Below are positions 20,360 to 30,784 of a stretch of DNA of 64,000 nt, piece after piece. The stretch lies in the NCBI RefSeq assembly GCF_026262505.1, contig NC_067203.1:23231411-23295410 (forward strand), given 5' to 3'. Within the stretch, counting starts at the first letter, position 1. The number at the start of each line of letters is the position of its first letter. Made by a program: the position numbers and the translations under genes. The notes under the pieces were generated by a model. The model ran no database searches. It was not told where the DNA came from and was given only the letters and a program-made list of their open reading frames with translations. Source of the DNA: Trichomonas vaginalis G3. Its lineage: Eukaryota > Parabasalia > Trichomonadida > Trichomonadidae.

Positions 20360-21283
20360 ATGGATAATAAATACGTTGACATTGCAGAACATTTGATAGA
20401 ACAAAGACAAACAATGAAACAATCTGCTTTCAATGCAAAAGTCAACAAACTCACAGCACTTTTAACTAACAAAATTGAAGAAATTCAAAATGAAATTAAT
20501 AGAATTGAGCACAAATCTTCTGTTATTTCCAAAAAGGAAGAAACTGATGTTCAAAACATTGGAAAAGAGTACCAAATGCTTCAATTACTTACAGCTTTGG
20601 CAAATAAATATGAATCACAATTAAGAACATCAACATCTGAACAAAAAAGATTACAAGAGCTTAATGATTTTGAGAATGTTATAAAAGGAAAATACGCACA
20701 TCAATCTTTGCGTTTGAAAAAAGTCAAACATCACATTGCAGTTAAAAAGAAACAATTAGAAGATGAATCAAGAATAGATATGCCAAAAAGAAAAGCTAGA
20801 ATCGCCGAAGAAAAGGAAATACTCATAAAATACCAAAATTTCATCAAAGCTGAAAAAAGATTAGATTTTAACCTTAGAATATCGGAAACAGAGAATAATA
20901 TAGCTAATATTCAGCAAGAAATCGACCGAATATCCAACGCAAATGTAGAACTTAAACATGAACTTGAAAATAAGCAAAACATGAAAGATGTCGTTGCAAA
21001 TGATATATCCCAATTCGAGAATACGGTTAATTCCAATGTGCAACATATCAATGATACAAAGGAAATACTTGAAAAAGAAAATTTACAAATTGCCCAAAAT
21101 ATTTCAAACCTCAAAAGAGAAATATCAAATTTAGAAAAAGAAGCTGTTGAGCTCGACTCTATTTATAGTTTTACCATAAATATGAAGAATACTCTGGATA
21201 AAGGTCATAAACTAGCTGAAATCATTCAAGAACAGGCTTCTTTGGACTTAAAAACTTATTGTTGTTATTATATATTATGTTGA
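20360..21283 (+). CDS. Coiled-coil protein, 307 aa
   Basis: Almost the whole chain is a charged heptad-like helix rich in Lys, Glu, Gln and Asn, with long coiled-coil stretches at about residues 20-100 and 120-285, and a short hydrophobic Cys/Tyr-rich end (TYCCYYILC). No globular domain, signal peptide or membrane span. The start is supported by an initiator-like TCATT at 20347-20351, giving an 11-base leader. It could be a cytoskeletal or flagellar-apparatus structural protein, as many trichomonad coiled-coil proteins are, but the sequence does not show which. Confidence 0.75.
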   Translation: MDNKYVDIAEHLIEQRQTMKQSAFNAKVNKLTALLTNKIEEIQNEINRIEHKSSVISKKEETDVQNIGKEYQMLQLLTALANKYESQLRTSTSEQKRLQELNDFENVIKGKYAHQSLRLKKVKHHIAVKKKQLEDESRIDMPKRKARIAEEKEILIKYQNFIKAEKRLDFNLRISETENNIANIQQEIDRISNANVELKHELENKQNMKDVVANDISQFENTVNSNVQHINDTKEILEKENLQIAQNISNLKREISNLEKEAVELDSIYSFTINMKNTLDKGHKLAEIIQEQASLDLKTYCCYYILC

Positions 21284-21560
21284 ATTTTTTGTTTGTATAA
21301 TAAATTTTTTCAAAATACTTTAAAAATAACTCATTGTTCAGAACATGCTATCGAAATCAGTAATAACGATAGGATATAACTTAGATGTGGCGTAAACAGG
21401 TCAATGTTTTCAAAATTGATGTAAAATTATGACTATCTTTGAATGCTATTGTAGTTTCAATGAGTTTTGCATTATTCATAAAATAAATATGATAATGGTA
21501 GGAGTAAAACTATAAAATCGCCAATATAACTTCATAAAAATTGAAAACGGAATGGATTAT
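21284..21560. other. Intergenic, nothing recognised
   Basis: AT-rich spacer between the coiled-coil gene and the first copy of the 115-bp repeat. Confidence 0.4.
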
Positions 21561-21675
21561 TTCTTCTTCTTCAATCTATTGGCGCATTTATTTCTAAACG
21601 CCAATAAGGAAGGGAAAATTATAAGACACCATGGTGTCTTCAAAACGCTAATTTTTGATATTTTTAACAACCCTA
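21561..21675. repeat. 115-bp repeat, end of a hAT-like element (solo)
   Basis: Matches 47276-47390 at 113 of 115 positions. That second copy is the right end of the hAT-like element 46274-47390, so this is probably a truncated copy of the same family. It contains an ATTGGCG...CGCCAAT hairpin (21578-21605) and the perfect palindrome AAGACACCATGGTGTCTT at 21623-21640, and ends AACAACCCTA. No partner left end (TAGGGTTGTT) is found nearby. Confidence 0.7.
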
Positions 21676-23332
21676 AACTAATTTTATGGAAAATCTATAT
21701 CGACAAATTTATTAGTTATTGGGTATATAGATTTTTTGATTATGGCGATTATGTCTGATATGCTTCCAATTATAGATCCAAGGTGATGTGATTTTTGCAT
21801 CCCTGGGATGGACGATACACCCAAAGTGTCACCTTTTTGGGATAACATGAATTTTAAATATCATGAGAGTTCTGCAAACCATATGCACAATATCTATTCA
21901 GCCTGACTTCTTGTATATATGAGTTAGACTTCTTAAATATTGTGCTTGGGGCGATATAAGCATTTCCGAGATTACCATCGTGCTCTATAGTATGCTACTT
22001 CTCCCTGGTTCTAGCTCAGTTCCAAGGATATTGGCGTTCAAGGATTTGGCAAGGTCCTTCCGAAGTCTCTCATTCGATGAGAGATTTCGGAAGAATCTTG
22101 CCTTAAAGTACTCCAACTCTTGTTCTTTTGTTCCTAAATAGTGAGAAAAGTTATTTGACTACTTAAGGTAGAGATTATCCGAGGTCCCTCATTTGATGAG
22201 AGGCCTCGTATAATCTCTGCCTTAAAATTGTACACTTGTAGTCCATGAGAGTGTAAGTATACATTGATAGGACAGCTTTCTTCTGAAGTCTTAGATTTGA
22301 TAAGAACCTCAGAAGAAAACTGTCCTATTTTATAGTAAAAGGAGTTTCAGGAGCTCCAAAGCTCCCTTTCGTAAGGATTAGAAGCTTTGGAGCTCCTGGT
22401 TCGTAGATGTGTTTCGCATCTTTCATCAGCAAAGGACATTTACCATCTGGGACTCTGTTGATGGAGACTCAGGAGCTCCAAAGCTCCCTTTAGTAAGGAT
22501 TAGAAGCTTTGAAGCTCCTGGTTCGTAGACGTGTTTCGCATCTTTGGGTCATTATTGATTTTGTAATTTAATCGTCATCGTTATCGATTTTGTAATTTAA
22601 TCGTTATCGTCTTTTTCTAAACGTGCATTTTTTGCTTTCGGAGCTATTGAACATACATTGGCCCTTACCAGCAATTGAAAACTATTTTTCATTATCAACA
22701 ATTACATTACTCCGAGTTATTCATCAATCAATGAAAATCGATATATAGTCCATACTTCAATTTACAATATTGGCAAGTCCAATTTCACTTGGCATATTTA
22801 ACTCATATAGAAAAACCAGTTGGAATCGGCAAAATTATCTTTAATTCCATACATAAGAAAAAAAAATTATAAAGTTCTTCAATAATAGCAAACTAATAGT
22901 TTAAATAGATTTACAAGTATCGCCCATCTACTTTTGATATAATTCACATATTAAATGTAGAAAACTGGTTTAAAATAAATATTTCAAAAGTTCGAAAACG
23001 ATTTATGAAAAAATAACGTGATGACATTTACTAAATTTGCTCTGTATTAAAGTATCGATGATAGAAAGAGCATATTTTGTAAATATTTCAAAAATATTTA
23101 AAAATCGGAGAAATTGTATTGTAATGTACTATAATTATGTTACAAATCCGATTCAATACTAATCCTTCGCTATTGAAGTTGTTTTGAGAAGGATATTCTC
23201 TAAATTCTTGATAAATCTTTAAAATCTAAAGTAATCGTTTTGTAAACTTAACAAAACTAAAATGTATACCAATAGATTGGCATTTTCTACGTTTTCAAAG
23301 TGAGAGAGTGTAAATTCTTTTTTTTTATCCTA

Positions 23333-23394
23333 TTAAGGGTATAGTCCACTAAAAATTTTTAAGTTTTGACAATGAAAATAAGCTCTGTGACCAT
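23333..23394 (+). repeat. Fragment of a short dispersed repeat
   Basis: Begins TTAAGGGTATAGTCCA and continues through AAGTTTTGACAATGAAAATA; the same sequence is found inverted within 48859-48972. It probably marks an old miniature element nested in the larger transposon. Confidence 0.5.
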
Positions 23395-24121
23395 GTAAAT
23401 ATATATCTATGCAAAACGAGAGGTTATGCCATAATTTTTTTTAGTTATCAAATTTTCCTTTTTTTGAGAGAAGTCTCTCAATAATTTGAGAAGAATCTTT
23501 GATATAAAGAGATACACATTTGTAGAACGAAGTAAGTGTTTTCCAAACATGTTCTTAAAAATAAATAAAATAATACAAATCTTTATTCAATCTTTTGATA
23601 TTGTTGGTCCTCTCTTTGTGAAAATACTTAACTTCAAAGAGTATTATGTTTTACCTAGTGAGGACCTTAAGTTTGCAAAAACATAATAAAAGTAAAATAA
23701 AAAAGATCGGATTTATCACAAAACTTTGAGTATTATAGGATTTAATATATTTTCTTAGTAGATTATATGATTTAGTTTCTTAAAATCTAAAGTATTTCTT
23801 GAGGAAAATATAAATTGAAATTCAAAAAGTAAAAAAAATGTAAACAAATCAAATTTTAAATGGACCAAATGTTGATTTTTCATTCGTTTTCTCATTATCG
23901 AAAAAAATTTGGAAAGCTAAGAAGTCAATAACAAGTTATATAATACAACAAAACCCACATCGGATATGTTTTCATCAAATAGTCTCCTAGATTTGTTATG
24001 AAATTAAAATATCATGATATTTTAAGGGCTTTTGATTTCAATATTAGAATTATTCAGTTATGTCGTGCTAATATCAATTGCTTTATACAATTAATCGTTT
24101 ACAAGCTGCAAAAATCGAACA

Positions 24122-24334
24122 ATAATTTGACTTTGTAAAAAAAGTGCGTCATTTTTATTCGTTATACTTACAAAATGTAAACATTACGAGAAACATTTAC
24201 ATTTGTAAATGTAACAAGTAAAGTTGTCTCGCATAATTTGACTTTGTAAAAAAAGTGCGTCATTTTTATTCGTTATACTTACAAAATGTAAACATTACGA
24301 GAAACATTTACATTTGTAAATGTAACAAGTAAAT
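24122..24334. repeat. 111-bp tandem duplication
   Basis: Two copies with a 111-base period (starts 24122 and 24233) that look identical through CAAGTAAA. Each ends with a CATTTAC...GTAAATG hairpin. Identity points to a recent event inside the transposon. Confidence 0.8.
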
Positions 24335-25716
24335 ACATCAGATTTAAATTGTAAATGTAGTTTATCTCTCTCATCTCCTTTTTAAAAGGTATTACATACA
24401 TACGAACGCATGGGTCACTCAATAATTAGCGTGATAATAATTGAGGATAGACTGTAATCGTAATTTTATTTTTGGACTTATATTTCGACATTTTGAAGTC
24501 GCTTGAAAGTCTTGCAAATGATTAAATTTGGAAAATTTGACCTAAGTCTGCATTATTTTGATGACTTAAACAATTCTATAAATCTGTTTTCCTAAAAATT
24601 TAAAAAGATATAATTTCAATTTCCCTAAATTTATGTAATTCATATATCACCAAAATATTTGGACTGCATTTCGTTTGTCTGCACCTAATTAAAGTCTAAA
24701 TACCAATTAATTTTGGAGTTGCATTGCTTTTAATGTAAAAATGCACGTTTAGAAAAAGACGATAACGATTAAATTACAAAATCGATAACGACGACGATTA
24801 AATTACAAAATCGATAACCTCTCCGCATCTTTCATCAGAAGAGGCCCAAATGGTAAATAGCCTCTGCTGATGAGCTTCAGGAGCTCCAAGGCTCCCTCTC
24901 GTAACGATTAGGAGCTTTGTAGCTCCTGAAGGTAAGGTAGGATTGCTCTGATCTCTAATCAGTAGATGCCATGCCTCATTATGAACTCTACTGACAAGAG
25001 ATCAAGAGCTCCAAGGACTCCCTTTTTAGTTAGTGGCGTTCTCACAATTTAGTAGGATTGCTGATCCTACTAATGAAGTGATCACTTAGTATACGTTTTG
25101 AATAAATTGAATTTTTTTTAGAATTTAGTATTTTTTATAGACATCACATGTATATTATAAATACATAAATATATTCTTTAATTCAAAAAATTCAATTCGG
25201 TTTTGGGATGGGTATCCCAGCCCCAAGTATTCAATTTTATTCAATTTTTTAGAATTTTGGGTTGGGATGCCCAGACCAAAACAAGCTTTATATTTTGATG
25301 TGTAGATACGTATGTGTGCATCATTGTTGTGTTATATATTATGTTTTTAATGAAAAAAAAATCTGATTCAAAAAAAATTATCACTAATTAGTTGATAATA
25401 TAAAGAAAAAATAGATAAATTGTATGTTTTGAGAGTATTTATCCACATTCACTCATATGAATTTCATTAAATAGTGTCTTTTTACTCCCAAATTTATTTT
25501 GAATTATTGAAATCAAAGAAAAAAAATCAGAAAAATTTCTCGAAATTTTTATTTTCAAAAAAAATTTGGATTTTATATTGAAAACTGACACTGGGAGGAC
25601 GATAGGGCTGGGATTGGAGATACCCCGCTCACTTGGGAAAAATACGGATCTATACTTCCAATAAGCCAAAACAGTGTTTTGGGAGTGATTAAATACAAAA
25701 AAATCTGGCGATGCTT

Positions 25717-25790
25717 TACGTGGCAAATGGTCGAATGGTTATTACCCCTTACTATTGGGTACCGGGGACGCTAGTTCGAAACTGATGCAC
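25717..25790 (+). ncRNA. tRNA-like element with Pol III boxes (degenerate)
   Basis: Has an A-box-like TGGTCGAATGG, a TACCC...GGGTA hairpin where an anticodon arm would be, a perfect B-box GTTCGAAAC, and a terminator of eight T at 25795-25802. The acceptor ends do not pair and the T stem is poor, so it is not a working tRNA. It could be a tRNA pseudogene, a SINE-like relic or a short Pol III transcript. Confidence 0.4.
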
Positions 25791-26990
25791 TATATTTTTT
25801 TTACAAAATGCGTTTATTAGGACAGGGTAAAGAAAGGTTGCCAATATAATATATTTAAATAAATACAACTAATCTAGCATAAAAAAACTATTGAATATTT
25901 GAATTCAATAAAAATTTATATAAAATACATGTAAAGCATAAATTACTATATAAATCAAGCTGTATTTTGTTTTTATATAAATTATATCACACCGCTTCTA
26001 GTAATTTTTAGCTTAAGCATATCATCGGCTAATTTTCAAAAAAAAGAATTTCAAATTTTAATCCAAATTCTTTTCTTAAAATTCACAATCAAATTACAGC
26101 TTATCTTTAATAGTCTTATTCATTCTATGCTTTTTTTTCGGCTCCATAAAAGTCATAAATTTTTCCATCATAAATTTGTTAGAAATTGGGTTACCATTGC
26201 CAAACATTTGGATAGAAAAAGCCCAATAAATTATACCCAAAGCATCCAAACATGAAGATATCATATAAGAAATATAGTTTAATTCAGTAATTCCCTAAAA
26301 TCTAAAATGTTTAAGAACGTTTGTTCAATATCTTACAATCTAATTCACAGATTTAGCATATGTACTACGTATCAAATATACAATGTGATCTCTCAATAAG
26401 CTTAGAAGGTTAATTATTAAAATTAAATAAAATTCTACAATTAGCGAAAAATAATACGGCAGATAATATGCTTATAGGTAAAGAAATTCAAAGAGCATTC
26501 CTTAAATTTTTTCGAAATTTATCATCGAGTGATATGCGAAAAAACTTTTTTATTCTATTAATGATAATAAATATATTAGCCATATTAAAACTTTTCATTT
26601 TTTAAAACTCATAGAAATACGTTTGATATTCTTCATTAAGAACATATAAAAACGAGTATAATTATCATAATCTGTTAATTTACAATATAAATGCTTTTCT
26701 GCTTGTAGTAAATATCAAATAAGAAAATAATAACATTATAAATTTTTCAAATAAGAATATATTATCTAGCATCTAAGCATGAAGATATTTAGAATTTGGA
26801 TATCTAAATTCTGCTTAGATTACTTTCAAAATATAAGTCAATAATCTTTGATTTTATTAAACGCTAATATTGGATAGTATATTTTCACAATTTAATTGTA
26901 GTTAGATAAATGATAATTCATGTAACTCATTGATTTCGATCAAAAGTTATATTCACCTTGTTAAAAAAAATAAAAAAATAAAAAAACCAG

Positions 26991-27052
26991 GTGCTTACTG
27001 ATTTGAACATATTGCCTTTGAACCCCACGACATAACCAGTAGGCTAAACGTA
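26991..27052 (-). ncRNA. Second tRNA-like element (degenerate)
   Basis: Read on the minus strand it has TACGTTTAGCCTACTGGTTA with a good A box (TAGCCTACTGG), a B box GTTCAAATC, and ends AAGCACC before a run of T. The start TACGT, the TGGTTAT block and the end (GTTC.AA..C then GCAC) match the element at 25717-25790, so the two are probably diverged copies of one family. No cloverleaf forms. Confidence 0.35.
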
Positions 27053-28208
27053 CAGTGATTTTTTTATAAATTCTAGTATAAAATACTTCCCGCAGGGCAT
27101 TTGTTTAATTATTTCACATTCTGATGACATAATTTTTAATATCATAGATAATGAAAGCGAAAAATATATAAAAATCGACAAACATGTTATAATGAATTGA
27201 GAGCTTTACGTGTCAAAAAACACATTTCATACTGATTTCTATAAAAGGTATCTTTATTATAGAAGTGTAAGCTATATCTGTTTGTTTTTTTATTATAACA
27301 AATTCAAAATTCTCTTATAAGGATTAGATGAAATCTGTATTATTAAATCATTAGCTAAATGAAGGTTCAAATAGAAAGTAAATATCAATTTATATGATAC
27401 TGAAACCAAATAGTTCTTTTAATAAAAGATAACACGCTGAAAATTATTGAGTATTTGCAAATCTCAAAAATCTATTGGTGAATTTGGCTCAACTTTTAAA
27501 ATTATAACATCCATATCAAATCATAAAAGCAGACAAAAATTAAAGCCAAACCTATCGGCCAATTTTTTTTTGATATTTTGATTTTTGAGGTATACTTTTA
27601 AAAGTGGATTTAAAGCACTGATGAAAAACATTAACTTCTGTCGTTATGATTATTGATTTAGACAATAATGATTTTAATCTTTGATTATCAAAACACTAAA
27701 GTCATCTTTTTAACATTTGCTTGGTAGCATTAACTCAAGTCTAAAGTACTATTTTATGTGGCACTCTTAGAATTTTTGTATTCATTGTACACGCTGAAAT
27801 AGTACCATTAAAGTTATGGCGGACTTTCAAAAAATAGTTTGGTCACCTTTTTATTTTTTATAATTATAGTATTTATGAATTTGTACCTAAACCTATGTAC
27901 ATACCTATCTAGAGTATTCTCATTTTCATCCACAAAACTGAATATTTTATAATATTTACGATTGGATCGGAAATTATTTTCTGTTTTTACCTATATTGAG
28001 AATGGCATAAGGTTATTTTGAGCTAGATTTTTTGGACCGTAGTATTATAATTCATATTTAAAAGATATCAAGTTTGATAATCGAAATTTTTATGTTTTTA
28101 TTAGTAGATATATCAAATATACTGAGGGAAAAAGAAGTAAAATTAGATGAATAAAATGAATAAATAAAATTTAAAAAAATATAAAAAATAATATATAAAA
28201 AAGTCAAA

Positions 28209-29723
28209 TTAGTGAATAGGTATGTTAATTCCTGATCCAAAGATTGGTAAAGCAAACAATTCCTTGCAGAAATAGTAAGGCTTAACATCTATTAATTGGT
28301 CATTTGTCTGTTCGTAGTTACGGTTCTTGATGAAATCGACGAAATCATCGTAGTTCAAGTTTCTCCAGAACGAAGGTGGTCTGGCGGTCTTTTCTCTTTC
28401 TTGGACGTTTCGGCAAGCGAAATCTCCGTAAATTTGGGCGTAAGCGTGATAACCTATGAGAGCTGGTAAGTAGACGTTGAATTCGAATGCCTGTGGATAG
28501 TAATGGATTAATTGGCAGACGCAATCTATAAATTGAATAAATACCGGAGCCGATTCTTCGATTTTCTGGCTTGGACGATGGCAGCAACGAACACTGAACT
28601 GATGGCCAGCATCGCACCACTCTTTCTGAATAACGTTTTGGAAGCCTTTGATAGTTCTTGAATTTGGATCCATCATTAGCTGGACAACTGAGCAAATCTG
28701 AGCGGTTCGATCCCATCCATCTGTGCAATGGACGAGGGCTGCGCAGTTCGCGTTCATGGCAGAAATCGTTTGAGAAGAAGATGTAAGGATTTGGGTGATG
28801 AGAGCGCCCCATTCTTTCCACGGTTCGTTGTCAAATGACAAAGCAAGGGCTGTCGTCATTTCTGTGTATGTGTCTCGTACTTTATGAATATTTGGAATAT
28901 TAAAGAATTTGAAAGTCGAATTAATATATCTTTCTGTTGATTCGTAGCCACCTCCTGTCAAAATATTAACAACGGCATTCAGTTTTGGCCTGCAATCAAA
29001 AATTGCCACATTCCTACCTTGAACAATGTTTGAAATATATCGCGCATCTTCGGGTGAGTCTTGATTACGTATTCCAGTTAATGGTTGGGATGATCTCATG
29101 AGAGGAGCGCCGTTAGCTGGATTTATGTAAGAAAGGAAAGGAAGACGGCCCTTTGATCGGAAGCTAGCGACTTTGCTTACAATGTCTAAGCTGACGTCAG
29201 GTGGGATAAGTATCTGCTTAGGGTATGTTGGGCAGAAATCGTTTTCAACAATTGCCCAATTTGAGTCCTTCTGGAGCTTTTGTATCCAGCTATGATTGGA
29301 TTCATAGACTGTTGCGGGTAAAGACGTTGGATTTTTAAAGCTGTCTATTAATTGATGATAAAATGTTGGGCGATCGTTATTATCCTTGTCAAAAGGAATC
29401 TGGAAAATTCCAGTTGTTGTTAATAATATTTCTATTCCATAAAAACCAAAACGATGCTTGCCTCCTTTTTTATCTATGGAAATCATGCATTTAAAAGGAA
29501 TTGAAAAATCTCTATAAAACTCGGTCCAATTTTGTAAGACTACTCGAAGACCCCATGTTGTTATGATAAAATCGCAAAGACCAAGTTTTGGATGGTTTGC
29601 TTGATGCAGAGAAACATACTGCTCTCCTGGTACAAAGCAGAATCTCTGTGTAACTCCATTCTCAAAATCTTCAACATTTGTGGATTTGCGCCTATCGGGA
29701 TAAAATGGATGGGGCTCAGTCAT
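28209..29723 (-). CDS. Myotubularin-family phosphoinositide 3-phosphatase
   Basis: A 504-residue protein with an N-terminal PH-GRAM-like region (about residues 20-115) and a myotubularin phosphatase domain (about 150-480). The catalytic loop is VHCTDGWDRTAQ, with Cys333 and Arg339 of the CX5R site and both Asp residues typical of active members. Downstream are FQNVIQKEWCDAGHQF, matching the family's EWL.FGHKF region, and a conserved FxDCVxQL-type helix. Known myotubularins remove the 3-phosphate of PI3P and PI(3,5)P2 on endosomal membranes. No FYVE or extra PH domain is fused, so it is a minimal form. Presumed active since the key residues are kept. Confidence 0.93.
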   Translation of the reverse strand: MTEPHPFYPDRRKSTNVEDFENGVTQRFCFVPGEQYVSLHQANHPKLGLCDFIITTWGLRVVLQNWTEFYRDFSIPFKCMISIDKKGGKHRFGFYGIEILLTTTGIFQIPFDKDNNDRPTFYHQLIDSFKNPTSLPATVYESNHSWIQKLQKDSNWAIVENDFCPTYPKQILIPPDVSLDIVSKVASFRSKGRLPFLSYINPANGAPLMRSSQPLTGIRNQDSPEDARYISNIVQGRNVAIFDCRPKLNAVVNILTGGGYESTERYINSTFKFFNIPNIHKVRDTYTEMTTALALSFDNEPWKEWGALITQILTSSSQTISAMNANCAALVHCTDGWDRTAQICSVVQLMMDPNSRTIKGFQNVIQKEWCDAGHQFSVRCCHRPSQKIEESAPVFIQFIDCVCQLIHYYPQAFEFNVYLPALIGYHAYAQIYGDFACRNVQEREKTARPPSFWRNLNYDDFVDFIKNRNYEQTNDQLIDVKPYYFCKELFALPIFGSGINIPIH

Positions 29724-30784
29724 ATTTCGAGTTTGACTGTCACAAATATTGTGTATTACTTGAATTTGAGAATATCATATAAAAACCAAATCATACATTA
29801 TTAGTCTATATCGGTATGTATGTTGGTTTTTGATATAATTAAATCCGAAAAACTGGCAAGCTTACAAAATCAAAAAGGATTCATTTAGAGAAGTTTTGGA
29901 ATGTGTTTCTAATATGGAGATAAATCAAAGCTGTGGTTCATGAAAAAGTTTTAAAATCAAATTATGATACCGAGAATTCACTTTTTGAGAGCTCCTAATA
30001 ATTTTTTATTAATGTGCAAGTTCCTTACTGATCAACTATAAATTGATTGTTAATGAGTGCTAATACTTATAGAATGGTCGATATTGGGCATCTAAAACAA
30101 TGATATTTCGGATAACTAGCAAAAATAATTATTATCTTACTCTTTCCTTTATAATTACAAGATGAAATACTTTATGAATTATTTTTGTAGATAGGATATT
30201 GATTCTCTTATATCAGCATCTGAAAATACTTTCTTCTATTTAATTTTTTAATTAATCACCGTATAATTCTATAACATATAACAAACATAATGATATTTTC
30301 ATTTCTCATAAGGATGATATTATGTCCTCTGCATAAACAACCTTTAAATCATGAATAATTCTTTATAATATAATTTTAACTCTTTAAGTAATTTTGCGAA
30401 GGTGTTTGTGCGTTCCATAAGATATATAATTGTAACACTATATTGTTTCTTTGATATATTATAACCTTGAGGCAAATTGTATTAAAATCTGTTCAAAGAT
30501 CATTCTGCAACATTGTTACCAAGTGCAAATAGCAAATAACAAGAATTCATCAATAAAAATAGGAATTTTATCAAATTTAAGCTATTTTTATATGATAATA
30601 TCTTTGTGGAGCTCAGATATATAAATTTTCGTAAAAATGCTCTAATAATGAAATTTAAATTATAACTGCGAGAGTCATAGATACTTAATGATAAGAAAAT
30701 TGTGATTTTTCAACACTATGAATGAAAATAAACCTTCAGTTGTAAACAATAAGTATTTATTAATATATTAAACAATAAAGCGAC
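29724..30784. other. Intergenic, nothing recognised
   Basis: About 1 kb of AT-rich spacer between two minus-strand genes. No tRNA fold, repeat or open frame of note was seen. Confidence 0.45.

Larger units (their letters stand above)
22546..24823. mobile_element. 2.28-kb MULE-like non-autonomous DNA transposon
   Basis: Terminal inverted repeats of about 85 bases: the left (22546-22632) and right (24737-24823) ends share GATTTTGTAATTTAATCGT units, themselves doubled in each end, then TAAACGTGCATTTTT. The element is flanked by a 9-bp direct repeat CGCATCTTT (22537-22545 and 24824-24832). A related uninterrupted site, GTTTCGCATCTTTCATCAG, exists at about 22414-22432, which supports this as the target duplication. 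A 9-bp duplication with long inverted repeats fits Mutator-like elements, common in Trichomonas; the superfamily is inference. No transposase frame is seen inside. Confidence 0.75.
22040..25075. repeat. Chain of long imperfect hairpins (interrupted by a transposon)
   Basis: At least eight consecutive hairpins: 22048-22102 (26-bp arms, loop TCG), 22163-22225 (30-bp arms, loop TTG), 22267-22328 (about 27-bp arms), 22348-22398 and 22470-22520 (arms beginning CAGGAGCTCCAAAGCT), 24833-24872, 24875-24931 (21-bp arms), 24945-25009 (24-bp arms) and 25049-25073. Several arms carry a few mismatches, so these are paired, drifting structures rather than fresh inversions. The GGAGCTCC hairpins recur as a diverged family on both sides of the inserted element 22546-24823, so the chain was one block before that insertion. 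No coding content. Function unknown. Confidence 0.7.
25076..28208. other. Gene-free AT-rich stretch with two tRNA-like elements
   Basis: No supported protein gene in 3.1 kb. A 95-codon open frame on the minus strand at 25439-25726 overlaps a tRNA-like element and has no recognisable content. Two degenerate Pol III-type elements are listed separately. The rest is AT-rich, with stretches of A or T runs. Confidence 0.45.

Noticed and set aside
25439-25726. 95-codon minus-strand gene
   Set aside because: No recognisable domain, overlaps a tRNA-like element, and lies in a gene-free repeat region.
21284-28208. Polinton/Maverick or retroelement coding regions in the large gene-free stretch
   Set aside because: No polymerase, integrase, ATPase or capsid-like frame is visible; the repeats are explained by plain DNA-transposon ends and hairpins.
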